Assembly: GCA_964652155.1 (NCBI GenBank)
Contig: CAZZBK010000020.1
Location: 1-51,225, forward strand
Source of the DNA: CAZZBK01 sp964652155
GTDB lineage: Bacteria > Planctomycetota > Planctomycetia > Pirellulales > PNKZ01
Direction: 5' to 3'
DNA: 51,225 nucleotides
The notes under the pieces are model-generated. The model saw only the letters and a program-made list of their open reading frames with translations, did not search any database and was not told the DNA's origin. The stretch's first letter is position 1, and the number at the start of each line of letters is the position of its first letter. Shown here in pieces: positions 17,885 to 25,844 of the stretch. Position numbers and translations under genes: made by a program.

Positions 17885-18397
17885 ATGCGATCCATCTTGG
17901 CTCTTGTGTTAGGACTTGTGCTGCTCGTTGGCAGCGAGGCCCGCGCTCAAATTTATTATCAGACACTCAGTCCGGTGCAGGTCGTGAGCCCGGTCCCCAG
18001 TTATGCTCCGGTGACGGCGTACTCGCCCGTTACCACCTACTCGCCCGTTACCACCTACTCGCCGGTAACGACCACCTCATACTACGCGCCCCCGACGACG
18101 GCCTACTCAAATCCGGCTTGTGTGGGCTGTGCAAATTCGGCGACCGACATCACGGCAATGTCACCGGCGGCGCCGGTCACGAGCTATCGTCCCACGGTGA
18201 CGTATTACGCTCCGCAGGTTGCATACTCGCCGGTTGTGACGGCCTATAGTCCGGTGACCACGGCTTACAGTCCGGTGGTGACAGCCTATAGCCCCGTGGT
18301 ATCGTACAGTCCGGTGGTCGCGGCGCCGGTGATCGTTCGTCCGGCTTATGTTCCTGGCCAGCCCGTTCGCAATTACTTCCGGTCGTACTGGTGGTAG
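17885..18397 (+). CDS. Secreted YSPV-repeat protein
   Basis: This 170-residue protein has a signal peptide (MRSILALVLGLVLLVGSEARAQ) and is then almost entirely low complexity. Two repeat types are seen: YSPVTT in units of 18 bases (18020-18073) and YSPVVTA-like units of 21 bases (18237-18299). Between them, CVGCAN carries the only two cysteines after the signal. The C-terminus is aromatic and basic (RPVRNYFRSYWW). Tyr/Pro/Val repeats of this kind suggest an extended cell-wall or surface protein. No enzyme motif is present and I recognise no named family. Near-identical DNA repeats suggest the length varies by slippage. Confidence 0.75.
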   Translation: MRSILALVLGLVLLVGSEARAQIYYQTLSPVQVVSPVPSYAPVTAYSPVTTYSPVTTYSPVTTTSYYAPPTTAYSNPACVGCANSATDITAMSPAAPVTSYRPTVTYYAPQVAYSPVVTAYSPVTTAYSPVVTAYSPVVSYSPVVAAPVIVRPAYVPGQPVRNYFRSYWW

Positions 18398-18443
18398 TCG
18401 CGAGCCTGCGTGGTCGAGATCAACCGCCTCGCCTGATCGCCTC

Positions 18444-18710
18444 ATGCGCACGCTTATCCGTTGGATTCTTGGCGTCTCGCTGATCGCGATCGGGATCGTG
18501 GGGCTGTTTTTGCCGTTCATTCAGGGGATCGCCTGCATCGTCGCCGGCGCGGCGGTGCTTGGTTGCAGCTTGGCCTACGTGCAGCGCGCCCTGGCTTGGC
18601 TTGAGCCTCGCACGCCGTTTGGCAAGCCGATCGTCCATTGGTGCCGCGAGCGCGTCGATCGATACCAGTCGCGTCGTGCTCAGGCCAGCCCCGACGCGCC
18701 ACCTCAGTGA
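18444..18710 (+). CDS. Small two-helix membrane protein
   Basis: This 88-residue protein has two hydrophobic helices (about 5-25 and 28-50) linked by LPFIQG, then a basic C-terminal tail. The pattern resembles small PGPGW-type transmembrane proteins, although the PGPGW motif itself is absent. The ATG at 18444 fits the first helix; an upstream start at 18348 would overlap the previous gene and add a non-hydrophobic extension. No good Shine-Dalgarno sequence is present. Role unknown. It ends 13 bp from the convergent kinase gene. Confidence 0.62.
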   Translation: MRTLIRWILGVSLIAIGIVGLFLPFIQGIACIVAGAAVLGCSLAYVQRALAWLEPRTPFGKPIVHWCRERVDRYQSRRAQASPDAPPQ

Positions 18711-18723
18711 CCCGCTGCGGTGC

Positions 18724-20448
18724 TCAGGCGATGGCGTGCCCCTGCCGCTGAAGTCGTTCGACAACCTGCTGGGCTGCGTCGGCCACCTCGCGTGCCCAGC
18801 GTTTGCGTTGTGCGCTCGAGGCGCGTAGCTCGTGGGCATACGCCCGCATGAATCGCAGACGGTCCGCGCGGGTCAGCCAGTTGTGTGCCTGCGCGCTCGC
18901 CGCGAGACGCGCAAGATTGTGGACCTGTTCGACGTGGTCGAGTTGGCGACGAATCCGCACGCCATCCAGGTCGATCACATACGCGTCGATCTCTCGTTCG
19001 CGTTCGACGAGCATGAGATTGCACCCTTTCAGGTCGCGATGCGCGATCCGCCAGGCGTGCAAGCGACCGATCAGTTGCCCGAGGCTCTGGAGCGCTTGCC
19101 GGACGCGCGGCCGCCGCTCGGTCGGCGACAACAGGGCCATTCGCCAGGCAAACTGGTGCAAGTTTTCGCCCCCGTCGATCCAGCGAGTGGCGAGATACTC
19201 GACCCCGCCGCGCTGCATGCCCAGGGGCACGAGCACACACAGCGGCTCAGCCGTGGCGATGCCCCGTTCGAGCAGCGCATGACCCATCACCCAGTGATGC
19301 AGCGCGCGGCTCGGCCGACCCCATCGCGCCAGCCGCTTCCAAAGCGTGCGCGGCTGGATGCGCTTGTAAGCGACGGAGGTTGGTACGCCGTCGATGGGCA
19401 GTTGCGCCTCGACGACCACGCCCGAGTGGCTGATCTTGATCGGTGCGTCGATGTACTCGCGAATGAGGCGTTCCGGGTTGGCCGCCCATGCGCGCAGCTC
19501 GTGTTCGCTCATGCGACGCACGGCATGAACCTGCACGTTGTCGCAGCGCAACGCCTGAAAGTCTCGATTCGAGCGCAGCGACCGCTTGGCTCGGCTGGCC
19601 ATTACCTCGCAGGCGTAATCGCGTGTGCGCTCGACGATCTCGGCCGCCGCGATGCGCGGGTGCTCCAGTCGCAAATCGGGTCGCGCGCGGACGTAATGCC
19701 GCCAAAACATCCACCGCTCGCGCGGCGTCGCGCGCTGCACCCAATCGGAGTGCAACATCACCAGGCTGTCACGGCTTCGCGGCCAATCGAGCGCGTCGGA
19801 AAACTGGATCCCCGGCAAGTCGAGCACCCGCAACTCAGGCCGCTCAGAGCGTTGTCCCGTGCGGCATGAATCGCTCCGAACCAGGATATTGCCCGCATGC
19901 AGATCGTCGTGGTACACGCCGGCACGATGCAACTGGGCGCAGAGCGTGGCCAGCGCTTCGGCGAGCCGCAGCCGGATCAACTCCGCCTCGTCGCGTGGTC
20001 GGCTCGCCAACCGTTCGACAAACTCGTTGAGCGCGACGGTCTGGAGTTCCGCGGCGGTAATCAGGAAATTCTCCTGCACTCCGCCGCGGACGAACTGCTC
20101 TCCCAAGGCCAGTGGCCGGATCGTCGCGATGCCGCGTCGCTGGAGTTCGATCGCCTTGTTGAACTCGCGGCGCGAGGCGCTCGCGCGCCAGAGATTGCGG
20201 AGCGGATCCCACCAGGCGGGGCAGCGATAATGTTTGATGAACACGGCCCCCTGCGGCAACTCGACCCGATAGACGGTGCGATGCGCACCATCCTTGACGA
20301 CCCGCACGCGTCCTTCGCGCTGCCAGACATCGAGCGGCAGGCCGCTGGGTCCCACGAGCGAACCGCGCCACGCGCGGAGCATTTGCCAACGCACGTCCAG
20401 CGACGTAAACGAACAAAACTCGTCGGCCGTAACGGTGGTGAGTGACAT
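18724..20448 (-). CDS. Tandem lipopolysaccharide-kinase-like (WaaP/Kdo kinase) protein
   Basis: This 574-residue protein contains two kinase-like domains of the WaaP/KdkA group, which phosphorylate the sugar core of lipopolysaccharide. Domain 1 (about 60-290) has VFIKHYRCP as the lysine strand, HDDLHAGNIL as the catalytic loop and VLDLPG in place of DFG. Domain 2 (about 320-574) has VAYKRIQP, HRDLKGCNLML and VIDLDGVRI. The ATG at 20448 leaves 40 bp after the upstream TPR gene; a longer frame to 20589 would overlap that gene. The protein is unusual in carrying two apparently intact catalytic loops in one chain. Confidence 0.85.
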   Translation of the reverse strand: MSLTTVTADEFCSFTSLDVRWQMLRAWRGSLVGPSGLPLDVWQREGRVRVVKDGAHRTVYRVELPQGAVFIKHYRCPAWWDPLRNLWRASASRREFNKAIELQRRGIATIRPLALGEQFVRGGVQENFLITAAELQTVALNEFVERLASRPRDEAELIRLRLAEALATLCAQLHRAGVYHDDLHAGNILVRSDSCRTGQRSERPELRVLDLPGIQFSDALDWPRSRDSLVMLHSDWVQRATPRERWMFWRHYVRARPDLRLEHPRIAAAEIVERTRDYACEVMASRAKRSLRSNRDFQALRCDNVQVHAVRRMSEHELRAWAANPERLIREYIDAPIKISHSGVVVEAQLPIDGVPTSVAYKRIQPRTLWKRLARWGRPSRALHHWVMGHALLERGIATAEPLCVLVPLGMQRGGVEYLATRWIDGGENLHQFAWRMALLSPTERRPRVRQALQSLGQLIGRLHAWRIAHRDLKGCNLMLVEREREIDAYVIDLDGVRIRRQLDHVEQVHNLARLAASAQAHNWLTRADRLRFMRAYAHELRASSAQRKRWAREVADAAQQVVERLQRQGHAIA

Positions 20449-20488
20449 TCCGTTGTCCCAACGCGAGCGCTGTAGCCCGCGGCGAGCG

Positions 20489-21445
20489 TTATTCGATTCC
20501 AGCTTGAGGGTCGTACCCCAGTTCGTCGCCGCGTCGCAGGTCTCGGGTCGCTTCCCGAGCATTGCCCAGCTTCGCGTGAATCTCGCCACGATGGTGATAC
20601 ATGATCGCCAGCGTGTGTTGTGTTTGCTGCGTGTTGGTCGGCCACTCGTCCGCGGGTAACTTCAGATCGATTGCAGCGGCCTGGGCTTTGTCCTCGGTCA
20701 ACTTGATGGCTCGATTCAAGTCCGCGAGCGCGGCGGTGTCGTTGCCCAAGCGGTGGTAAATAAAGCCCCGCGTGTCCAAGTACGTGGCATTGGTTTCCTG
20801 GCCGGGCTTTTCAGCGTCCCACTCGAACGCGGTCTGGATATCCGCGAGCGCTTCATCCAGATGCACGTTGAACAACGCCCGAAAATAGGCCCGGTTATTC
20901 GCGTACATCGACGACCGCGCCGGCTTCAATTCATACGCCGTGTCTAAATCCGCGAGCGACTCGGTCTGCTTGCCGAGGCGACGATAGAGCGCGGCACGTT
21001 CAGAGTATAAATCAGGAATGCGCTGCGGGACGACCCAGCGCTTGAGCTCAAGCAATCGCGTGATGTCGTCGACCGCCGCTTCGATCTGACGCTGCTCCTT
21101 GTTGAGGAGCAATCGCAGCGTCAGCAATTTCACGGCGCTCGGTGACTGGCCATCCCACTCTAAGCCTCGATCGCAGTAGGCAATCGCCTGTGGGTCGTTG
21201 TTCTCCAGATGCGATTGAAGGCCACGTTGGAAATAGTGCTCGGCCATCGCCTGCCGGCCGTAGTCCGAGAGCGACGAACGCCACAGCAGCATGCAGATCG
21301 CCGCGATCAGAACGGGCGTAAATATCCACCGCAGACGGCGGCGCCGCACGTCGACGTTGCTGCGCGGCGGCGGCAGCGGCTGATCATCGAATCGCTGTGG
21401 GATCGGAAAGCCGTGTTGATCGTAATTGCCTTGAGGGGCCGGCAT
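20489..21445 (-). CDS. TPR-repeat membrane protein
   Basis: This 318-residue protein has a proline-rich cytoplasmic N-terminus, one membrane helix (WIFTPVLIAAICMLLW, about 40-56) and then tetratricopeptide repeats. Several repeats are readable, such as QAIAYCDRGLEWDGQSPSA, ESLADLDTAYELKPARS and AALADLNRAIKLTE. TPRs mediate protein-protein contacts. It is upstream of and co-oriented with the double kinase gene, 40 bp apart, so it may be an adaptor of that enzyme; this is inference from position only. Confidence 0.82.
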   Translation of the reverse strand: MPAPQGNYDQHGFPIPQRFDDQPLPPPRSNVDVRRRRLRWIFTPVLIAAICMLLWRSSLSDYGRQAMAEHYFQRGLQSHLENNDPQAIAYCDRGLEWDGQSPSAVKLLTLRLLLNKEQRQIEAAVDDITRLLELKRWVVPQRIPDLYSERAALYRRLGKQTESLADLDTAYELKPARSSMYANNRAYFRALFNVHLDEALADIQTAFEWDAEKPGQETNATYLDTRGFIYHRLGNDTAALADLNRAIKLTEDKAQAAAIDLKLPADEWPTNTQQTQHTLAIMYHHRGEIHAKLGNAREATRDLRRGDELGYDPQAGIE

Positions 21446-21484
21446 GGGGGGCAGTCTCTCATCCGTGGTCGGTCACACTTAGGG

Positions 21485-21533
21485 CCTATCCTAAAACCGA
21501 AATGCGAGGGGGACACGTCAATTTTAGGATAGG
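21485..21533. repeat. 49-bp palindromic dispersed repeat, copy B
   Basis: The arms CCTATCCTAAAA (21485-21496) and TTTTAGGATAGG (21522-21533) form a perfect 12-bp inverted repeat. The left 31 bases match the element at 2671 almost base for base (through CCGAAATGCGAGGGGGACA). The right inner part of copy A is missing here, so this looks like an internally deleted or minimal version. It lies in the 254-bp gap between the divergent TPR and aldo/keto reductase genes. Confidence 0.85.
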
Positions 21534-21699
21534 CTCTTAGGTAAACGTAGTCGGCGCGAGCGAATTGGGCAAGCGACCCCACAGCCATCCACTCGCTGGG
21601 GGCTGACGCTCACCTCGATCGAATGGCCCAGATGGTCGATCATCGCTGGCCACGATTTGGGATTGCGGCCCGTCGGCGCGTCTTTACCATGATAGCATC

Positions 21700-22644
21700 A
21701 TGAGCCACACGATCCCCACCCGTCGACTCGGGCGGACCCCACTCGAACTGCCGATTCTCAGCTTTGGGGCGTCGTCGCTCGGCGCGGAGTTTCGGAGCGT
21801 CACGCTCGACGAAGCGTTGCAGAGCGTGCGCGTCGCGCTCGACTGCGGTATGAATTTTATCGACACCTCCCCGTTTTACGGCCGCGGCATGAGCGAGGTA
21901 CTGCTGGGGATCGCCCTACGCAACGTCCCCCGCGCCAGCTACATGCTCTGCACCAAGCTGGGACGCTACGACCTGACGCATTTCGATTTCAGTGCCCGTC
22001 GCGTGGCCGAGAGCATCGACGTCTCGCTGCATCGACTGGGGACCGATCACCTCGACATCGTCCTTTGCCACGATATCGAGTTTGTCCCGATGCAGCAGAT
22101 CGTCGACGTGACGATCCCCGCCCTGCGCCAGGCGGTCGAGCAGGGCAAGGTCCGCGCCATCGGGTTCAGCGGCTACCCGCAGAAAATCTTTCGCTTCATC
22201 TGCGATCAGGCCGAGGTCGACTGCGTGCTGAACTACAACCAGTACACGCTGCAAAACACCCGCTTCGTCGACGAGACGGCACCGTACCTGAAGCGCAAGG
22301 GAATTGGCATCATGAACGCCGGACCGTTCAGCGCTCGGCTGTTGACGAACGCGCCATTGCCCTCCTGGCTCAAAGAGCCCGAAGCGGTCAAGCAGGCCGC
22401 GCGTCGCGCCGCGGCCCACTGTCAGTCGCGGGGGATCGACATCGCGCAGCTGGCGTTGCAGTTCTCGCTCGCCCATCCCGATATCACAACGACCATCGCC
22501 GGCTCGGCCAATCCGGCGAACATTCGCCGCTGGGCCGATTGGGCCGCGCAGCCGATCGACACCGCACTGCTCCACGAGGTGCAAGCGATCTTTGCCGACG
22601 TGAAAAACATTGGCCATGTCGAAGGCTTGCCGGAGAACAACTGA
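21700..22644 (+). CDS. Aldo/keto reductase, L-galactose dehydrogenase-like
   Basis: This 314-residue protein is an NAD(P)H-dependent oxidoreductase of the aldo/keto reductase superfamily. The catalytic tetrad is readable: Asp55 and Tyr60 (in DTSPFYG), Lys86 (in LCTKLGRY) and His124 (in VLCHDIEF). The C-terminal SGSANPANIRRWADW-like segment fits the cofactor phosphate site. The LGRTPLELPILSFGASSLG start and the LCHDIEF motif are closest to L-galactose/L-fucose dehydrogenases, so a sugar lactone pathway is plausible. It ends 29 bp before the convergent toroid gene. Confidence 0.88.
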   Translation: MSHTIPTRRLGRTPLELPILSFGASSLGAEFRSVTLDEALQSVRVALDCGMNFIDTSPFYGRGMSEVLLGIALRNVPRASYMLCTKLGRYDLTHFDFSARRVAESIDVSLHRLGTDHLDIVLCHDIEFVPMQQIVDVTIPALRQAVEQGKVRAIGFSGYPQKIFRFICDQAEVDCVLNYNQYTLQNTRFVDETAPYLKRKGIGIMNAGPFSARLLTNAPLPSWLKEPEAVKQAARRAAAHCQSRGIDIAQLALQFSLAHPDITTTIAGSANPANIRRWADWAAQPIDTALLHEVQAIFADVKNIGHVEGLPENN

Positions 22645-22673
22645 GCCACGGCGACCATCCGGTCTTGCCGCGG

Positions 22674-24470
22674 CTAGCGGATCGGTCGAACCAACTCGGC
22701 GGCCTCGACGTACAGCGGCAAGTACCGATAGTAGACCTCAAGACACAACGCGCTGAGCGCCGTGGCGTAGACCCGGCCTCCGTAGTTGCCCCACACGGGG
22801 TCGGGGTCCCAGGAACCGGTCAGCGGCCCCTTCGTGTGCTGGGTCGTCGTCAGCCGCTTCGTCAGCGCCGAGTTCCAAGGCTCCCAGTGCCGGTCCTGTA
22901 GCTGATACAGGGCCAACGTGGCGTAATACCAGTAATACACATTCGGCTCGCCGCCGTCGGGCAACTCGCCGAGCAGATAGTTCGCCGCCTCGTCGTCGGC
23001 GTGATGCGAGCGCGATTGTCCCAAGAACACGCGACACACGAGCGCCTCGGCCGTCATCGTGCGGCTGGGCAACTCGCCGGGGCGATAACTGGCCAACCCA
23101 TGATGTTCGCCCAACGTCACGCTGGCGACGAACCGCGCGGCGCGGTCGCGCGCCTCGTGAGGGACGCGAATGCCCGCCAACTCGGCGCTCTTGAGCGCCA
23201 TGAGCTGCCAGCCGAGTTGACTCGTATCGCCTGTATCGCCCGGTCGATAACGCCACCCGCCAGTGGTCCGGTGCTGCGCGCTGAGCGTGTAGTCGATGGC
23301 GCGTTGCACGTAGAACCGCAAACGGTCGTCGCCGGTCATGGCGTAGGCTTCGCTGAGTGCCAAGGCGGACATGCCGTGACAGTACATGAAGGCATAGGGC
23401 TCGGCCGCGCCCGCCAAGTGCCCGTTGGCGGCTTGCGAGCGCATGAGAAATTCGAGGCCGCGCCCCACGGCCTGCTGATAGGTGCCATTGACGTGCGTGT
23501 AACCCGCGCCGAGAAACGCGAGCAGCGCCAAGCCGGTCATGCCGGTGTCGGCCTCGGCTCCGGCCCCGCGACGGTCTTGCCCGAGCGTTTGTCCCTCGCG
23601 CCCCGCGCCAAACTGGCTGGCATCCCAGCGGCCGTCGCGACTTTGATTCGCGGCGAGCCAGGCGAGCGCGTTCCTCACCGCGGCTTCGGTCTCGGCCGAC
23701 CCGCCGCGCGATTGGGCCACGGCACTCTTTTGGGGCGACGTGCGCAACTCGTACATCGCCGGCATGCGATGCCCCGCCGCGACGCTCGGCGCGCCCACCA
23801 AAGGAGCCGAAAGGGGCGGAGGGATTTGAATCTGCGGTGGCGGCGGAGCGTCGAGGGGCGCGGGCTGAGGCACGCCGCGCGGCTGATCGACCCGCGCCGA
23901 GTGCACTTCGCCCGTGTTCGCGTTCGGCGCCTCGGCCAGTCGCGGTGCCGCGGGCTGATCGAGCGCCGCGGGCTCCGAGCGTTCGCGCTTGCTCGGCTGC
24001 GGCGCGCTATCGGCCACCGCGCTCGTGGGTGCCGGTAACGGCAACTCGACCTGCGTGGGGGCTGGCGTATCGGGCTTTTCGATCGGCTGCGGCTCGTCGG
24101 GCGGCGCGGGCTGAGGCTCGATTCGTTCGGGCAACTCGGCCGTGAGTTGCTCCCAGGGCCGAGCTTCTCGCTCGCTGATCGCCTCACTCGGATCGCTCGC
24201 CTCGGTGCTGGTCGAGACACGCATGAATTGCAGACGACGCGGCAAGGGTGGCTTGGCCACATCGATGGTCATGGCATAGATGGCGAGCAGCACATGCGCC
24301 CAAACGCTCAGCGCAACACACTTGCGTAGCGGGCGACTGTGCCCCCAGCGCGTGATGAGCAGCGCTATGAGCGCCACGGTCATGCCACCCAAGCCCGCCC
24401 ACAATATCGCGCCCGCAAGATGCGAGAGCGACGTGGTAGCGAGCAGCGGGACATGGAACAGCACGCGCAT
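22674..24470 (-). CDS. Membrane protein with prenyltransferase/squalene oxidase-type repeats
   Basis: This 598-residue protein has two or three N-terminal membrane helices (through about residue 70), a Pro/Ala/Glu-rich linker (about 85-225) and a C-terminal alpha/alpha-toroid domain. The last carries repeats such as GRWDASQFGAG and GGWRYRPGDTGDTSQLGWQLMAL. That fold is shared by terpene cyclases and prenyltransferases, but the catalytic DxDD motif of squalene-hopene cyclases is not seen, so binding is more likely than cyclisation. It is the last gene of a TPR-ExbB-ExbD-toroid operon, starting 3 bp after exbD. The proline-rich linker recalls TonB and may span the periplasm. Confidence 0.82.
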   Translation of the reverse strand: MRVLFHVPLLATTSLSHLAGAILWAGLGGMTVALIALLITRWGHSRPLRKCVALSVWAHVLLAIYAMTIDVAKPPLPRRLQFMRVSTSTEASDPSEAISEREARPWEQLTAELPERIEPQPAPPDEPQPIEKPDTPAPTQVELPLPAPTSAVADSAPQPSKRERSEPAALDQPAAPRLAEAPNANTGEVHSARVDQPRGVPQPAPLDAPPPPQIQIPPPLSAPLVGAPSVAAGHRMPAMYELRTSPQKSAVAQSRGGSAETEAAVRNALAWLAANQSRDGRWDASQFGAGREGQTLGQDRRGAGAEADTGMTGLALLAFLGAGYTHVNGTYQQAVGRGLEFLMRSQAANGHLAGAAEPYAFMYCHGMSALALSEAYAMTGDDRLRFYVQRAIDYTLSAQHRTTGGWRYRPGDTGDTSQLGWQLMALKSAELAGIRVPHEARDRAARFVASVTLGEHHGLASYRPGELPSRTMTAEALVCRVFLGQSRSHHADDEAANYLLGELPDGGEPNVYYWYYATLALYQLQDRHWEPWNSALTKRLTTTQHTKGPLTGSWDPDPVWGNYGGRVYATALSALCLEVYYRYLPLYVEAAELVRPIR

Positions 24471-24473
24471 GCG

Positions 24474-24893
24474 TCACCGCTGGGGGTTGGCGACTCGAAC
24501 CGCGATGGCGAGCTCGCCCACGCCCGCCTGTTTGCAGGCGCTAAGCACGTCGGCCACTTTCTGCAACGGCGTGCCGCTGTCGCCGCGCACCACCACGCCT
24601 AACTCAGGGTACTGTTGCCGCGCCAACGACAGTCGCTGCGTCAGCTCGCTCAGCGTGACGTGTTGCCGATCGAGTTCGATGAGCCCTTCGCGGTACAGTT
24701 GGATCACCTTTTTCTGCGGCGCCGCGGTGAGCGCGCCGCTGTCGCTGACCTGCGGCACGCTGAGTCCGATCTTCTTCTCAAGCTCCGTGAACTTGGTCCC
24801 CACCATGAAGAAAATAATGAGCAGGAACACGATGTCGATCATCGACGTGAGATTGAGCGTGGGTTGTTCGTCGGCATGAGTCTTGAGCGGCAT
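24474..24893 (-). CDS. exbD: ExbD/TolR family biopolymer transport protein
   Basis: This 139-residue protein has a short cytoplasmic N-terminus, one membrane helix (LTSMIDIVFLLIIFFMVG) and a periplasmic domain. The Asp in SMIDIVFLL is the conserved proton-pathway residue of ExbD/TolR. With ExbB it forms a motor that couples the proton gradient to periplasmic work. It lies 55 bp downstream of exbB, and its stop is 3 bp before the toroid gene start. AGGA lies 8 bases before its ATG. Confidence 0.92.
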   Translation of the reverse strand: MPLKTHADEQPTLNLTSMIDIVFLLIIFFMVGTKFTELEKKIGLSVPQVSDSGALTAAPQKKVIQLYREGLIELDRQHVTLSELTQRLSLARQQYPELGVVVRGDSGTPLQKVADVLSACKQAGVGELAIAVRVANPQR

Positions 24894-24948
24894 GATCGCA
24901 ATCCTGATTCACTCGCGCGGGACGAAGCATCCCCGTTCGCCAACACGT

Positions 24949-25758
24949 CTAAGCGGCCTCGCGACGCTTGCGGCTCGGGGCGCGGTCGGCAAGCCCCTCG
25001 GCCGAAATGAGCTGCACGACCGTTTTGCCCATCGCGTCGATCTCGGTCACCAGCGCGTCGACTCGGCTGATGAAGAACAAGTACAGCGTGAGTGCCGGGA
25101 TGGCCACAATCAGCCCAGCGGCCGTGGTGATCAGCGCTTCGCTAATGCCTGCCGCGAGCAACTCGGGCCGCCCCATCGCGTCGCTCCCCGCGATGTCGTT
25201 GAAGGCCGTAATCATGCCAAAGACCGTCCCCAGGAGTCCGAGCAGCGGGCTGATCGTCGACACGGCATTGAACACCCGCACGTAGCTGCGCAGTCCGCCG
25301 GCGGCGCGTTCACCCTCGTCGAGCAGGGCTTGCTCAACTTCGACGCTCGGTTTACCCCATTTGCGCACGGCGGCCGCGAACACCTCGGCGACCGGCGACG
25401 GGTTGTCCTCGCACAACTCGAGTGCCTCGTCGCGCGAGAGTTGACCGTCCTTGAGTTGATGCATGAACCGCTTGATAAACGGCCCGGGAATGACTCGGCC
25501 CCGTCGCAGTGCCACGACGCGCTCGAAGAGAAACACCACCATGATCACCGAGCAGAACAGGATCGGCACCATCAGGATGCCGCCGGCGTGGATGATCTGG
25601 AGAAAATTGCGCGACGGAATCGCCTTGAGCTGCCCTTCAGCCGCGACGGCCGCGGGCTCGACCACGGGCGCGGGAGCCTGCGCCCTCACCCACTCAACCG
25701 ATACGGCCAGGCATGCCAGCATTGCCAGCAAGCCAATCACCCCGCGCGCATTACGCAT
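24949..25758 (-). CDS. exbB: ExbB/TolQ/MotA family proton channel protein
   Basis: This 269-residue protein has a signal-like N-terminal helix, a membrane helix (ILMVPILFCSVIMVVFLFERVVALRRG) and the conserved C-terminal pair of helices with SPLLGLLGTVFGMITAF and ITTAAGLIVAIPAL, the signature of the MotA/TolQ/ExbB channel. The ATG at 25758 has AGGGA about 9 bases upstream; an in-frame start at 25833 would add a region without support. It is the second gene of the operon. The presence of a leader before the first standard helix is common in planctomycete and deltaproteobacterial versions. Confidence 0.92.
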   Translation of the reverse strand: MRNARGVIGLLAMLACLAVSVEWVRAQAPAPVVEPAAVAAEGQLKAIPSRNFLQIIHAGGILMVPILFCSVIMVVFLFERVVALRRGRVIPGPFIKRFMHQLKDGQLSRDEALELCEDNPSPVAEVFAAAVRKWGKPSVEVEQALLDEGERAAGGLRSYVRVFNAVSTISPLLGLLGTVFGMITAFNDIAGSDAMGRPELLAAGISEALITTAAGLIVAIPALTLYLFFISRVDALVTEIDAMGKTVVQLISAEGLADRAPSRKRREAA

Positions 25759-25844
25759 GGCGAGCATCCCTACTCGTAGAATCGAAGCGAACGAGACGAA
25801 GAACGTTTGATGTGTTGGGAGTCCTTCCCACACTCACTTCATCG

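Noticed and set aside
18020..18299. A CRISPR-like run of short repeats
   Set aside because: The repeats are direct, in frame, encode YSPV units and have no spacers; they are part of a protein gene.
22674..24470. Squalene-hopene cyclase
   Set aside because: Toroid repeats are present but the catalytic DxDD motif is not seen, and the operon context points to an ExbB/ExbD partner.
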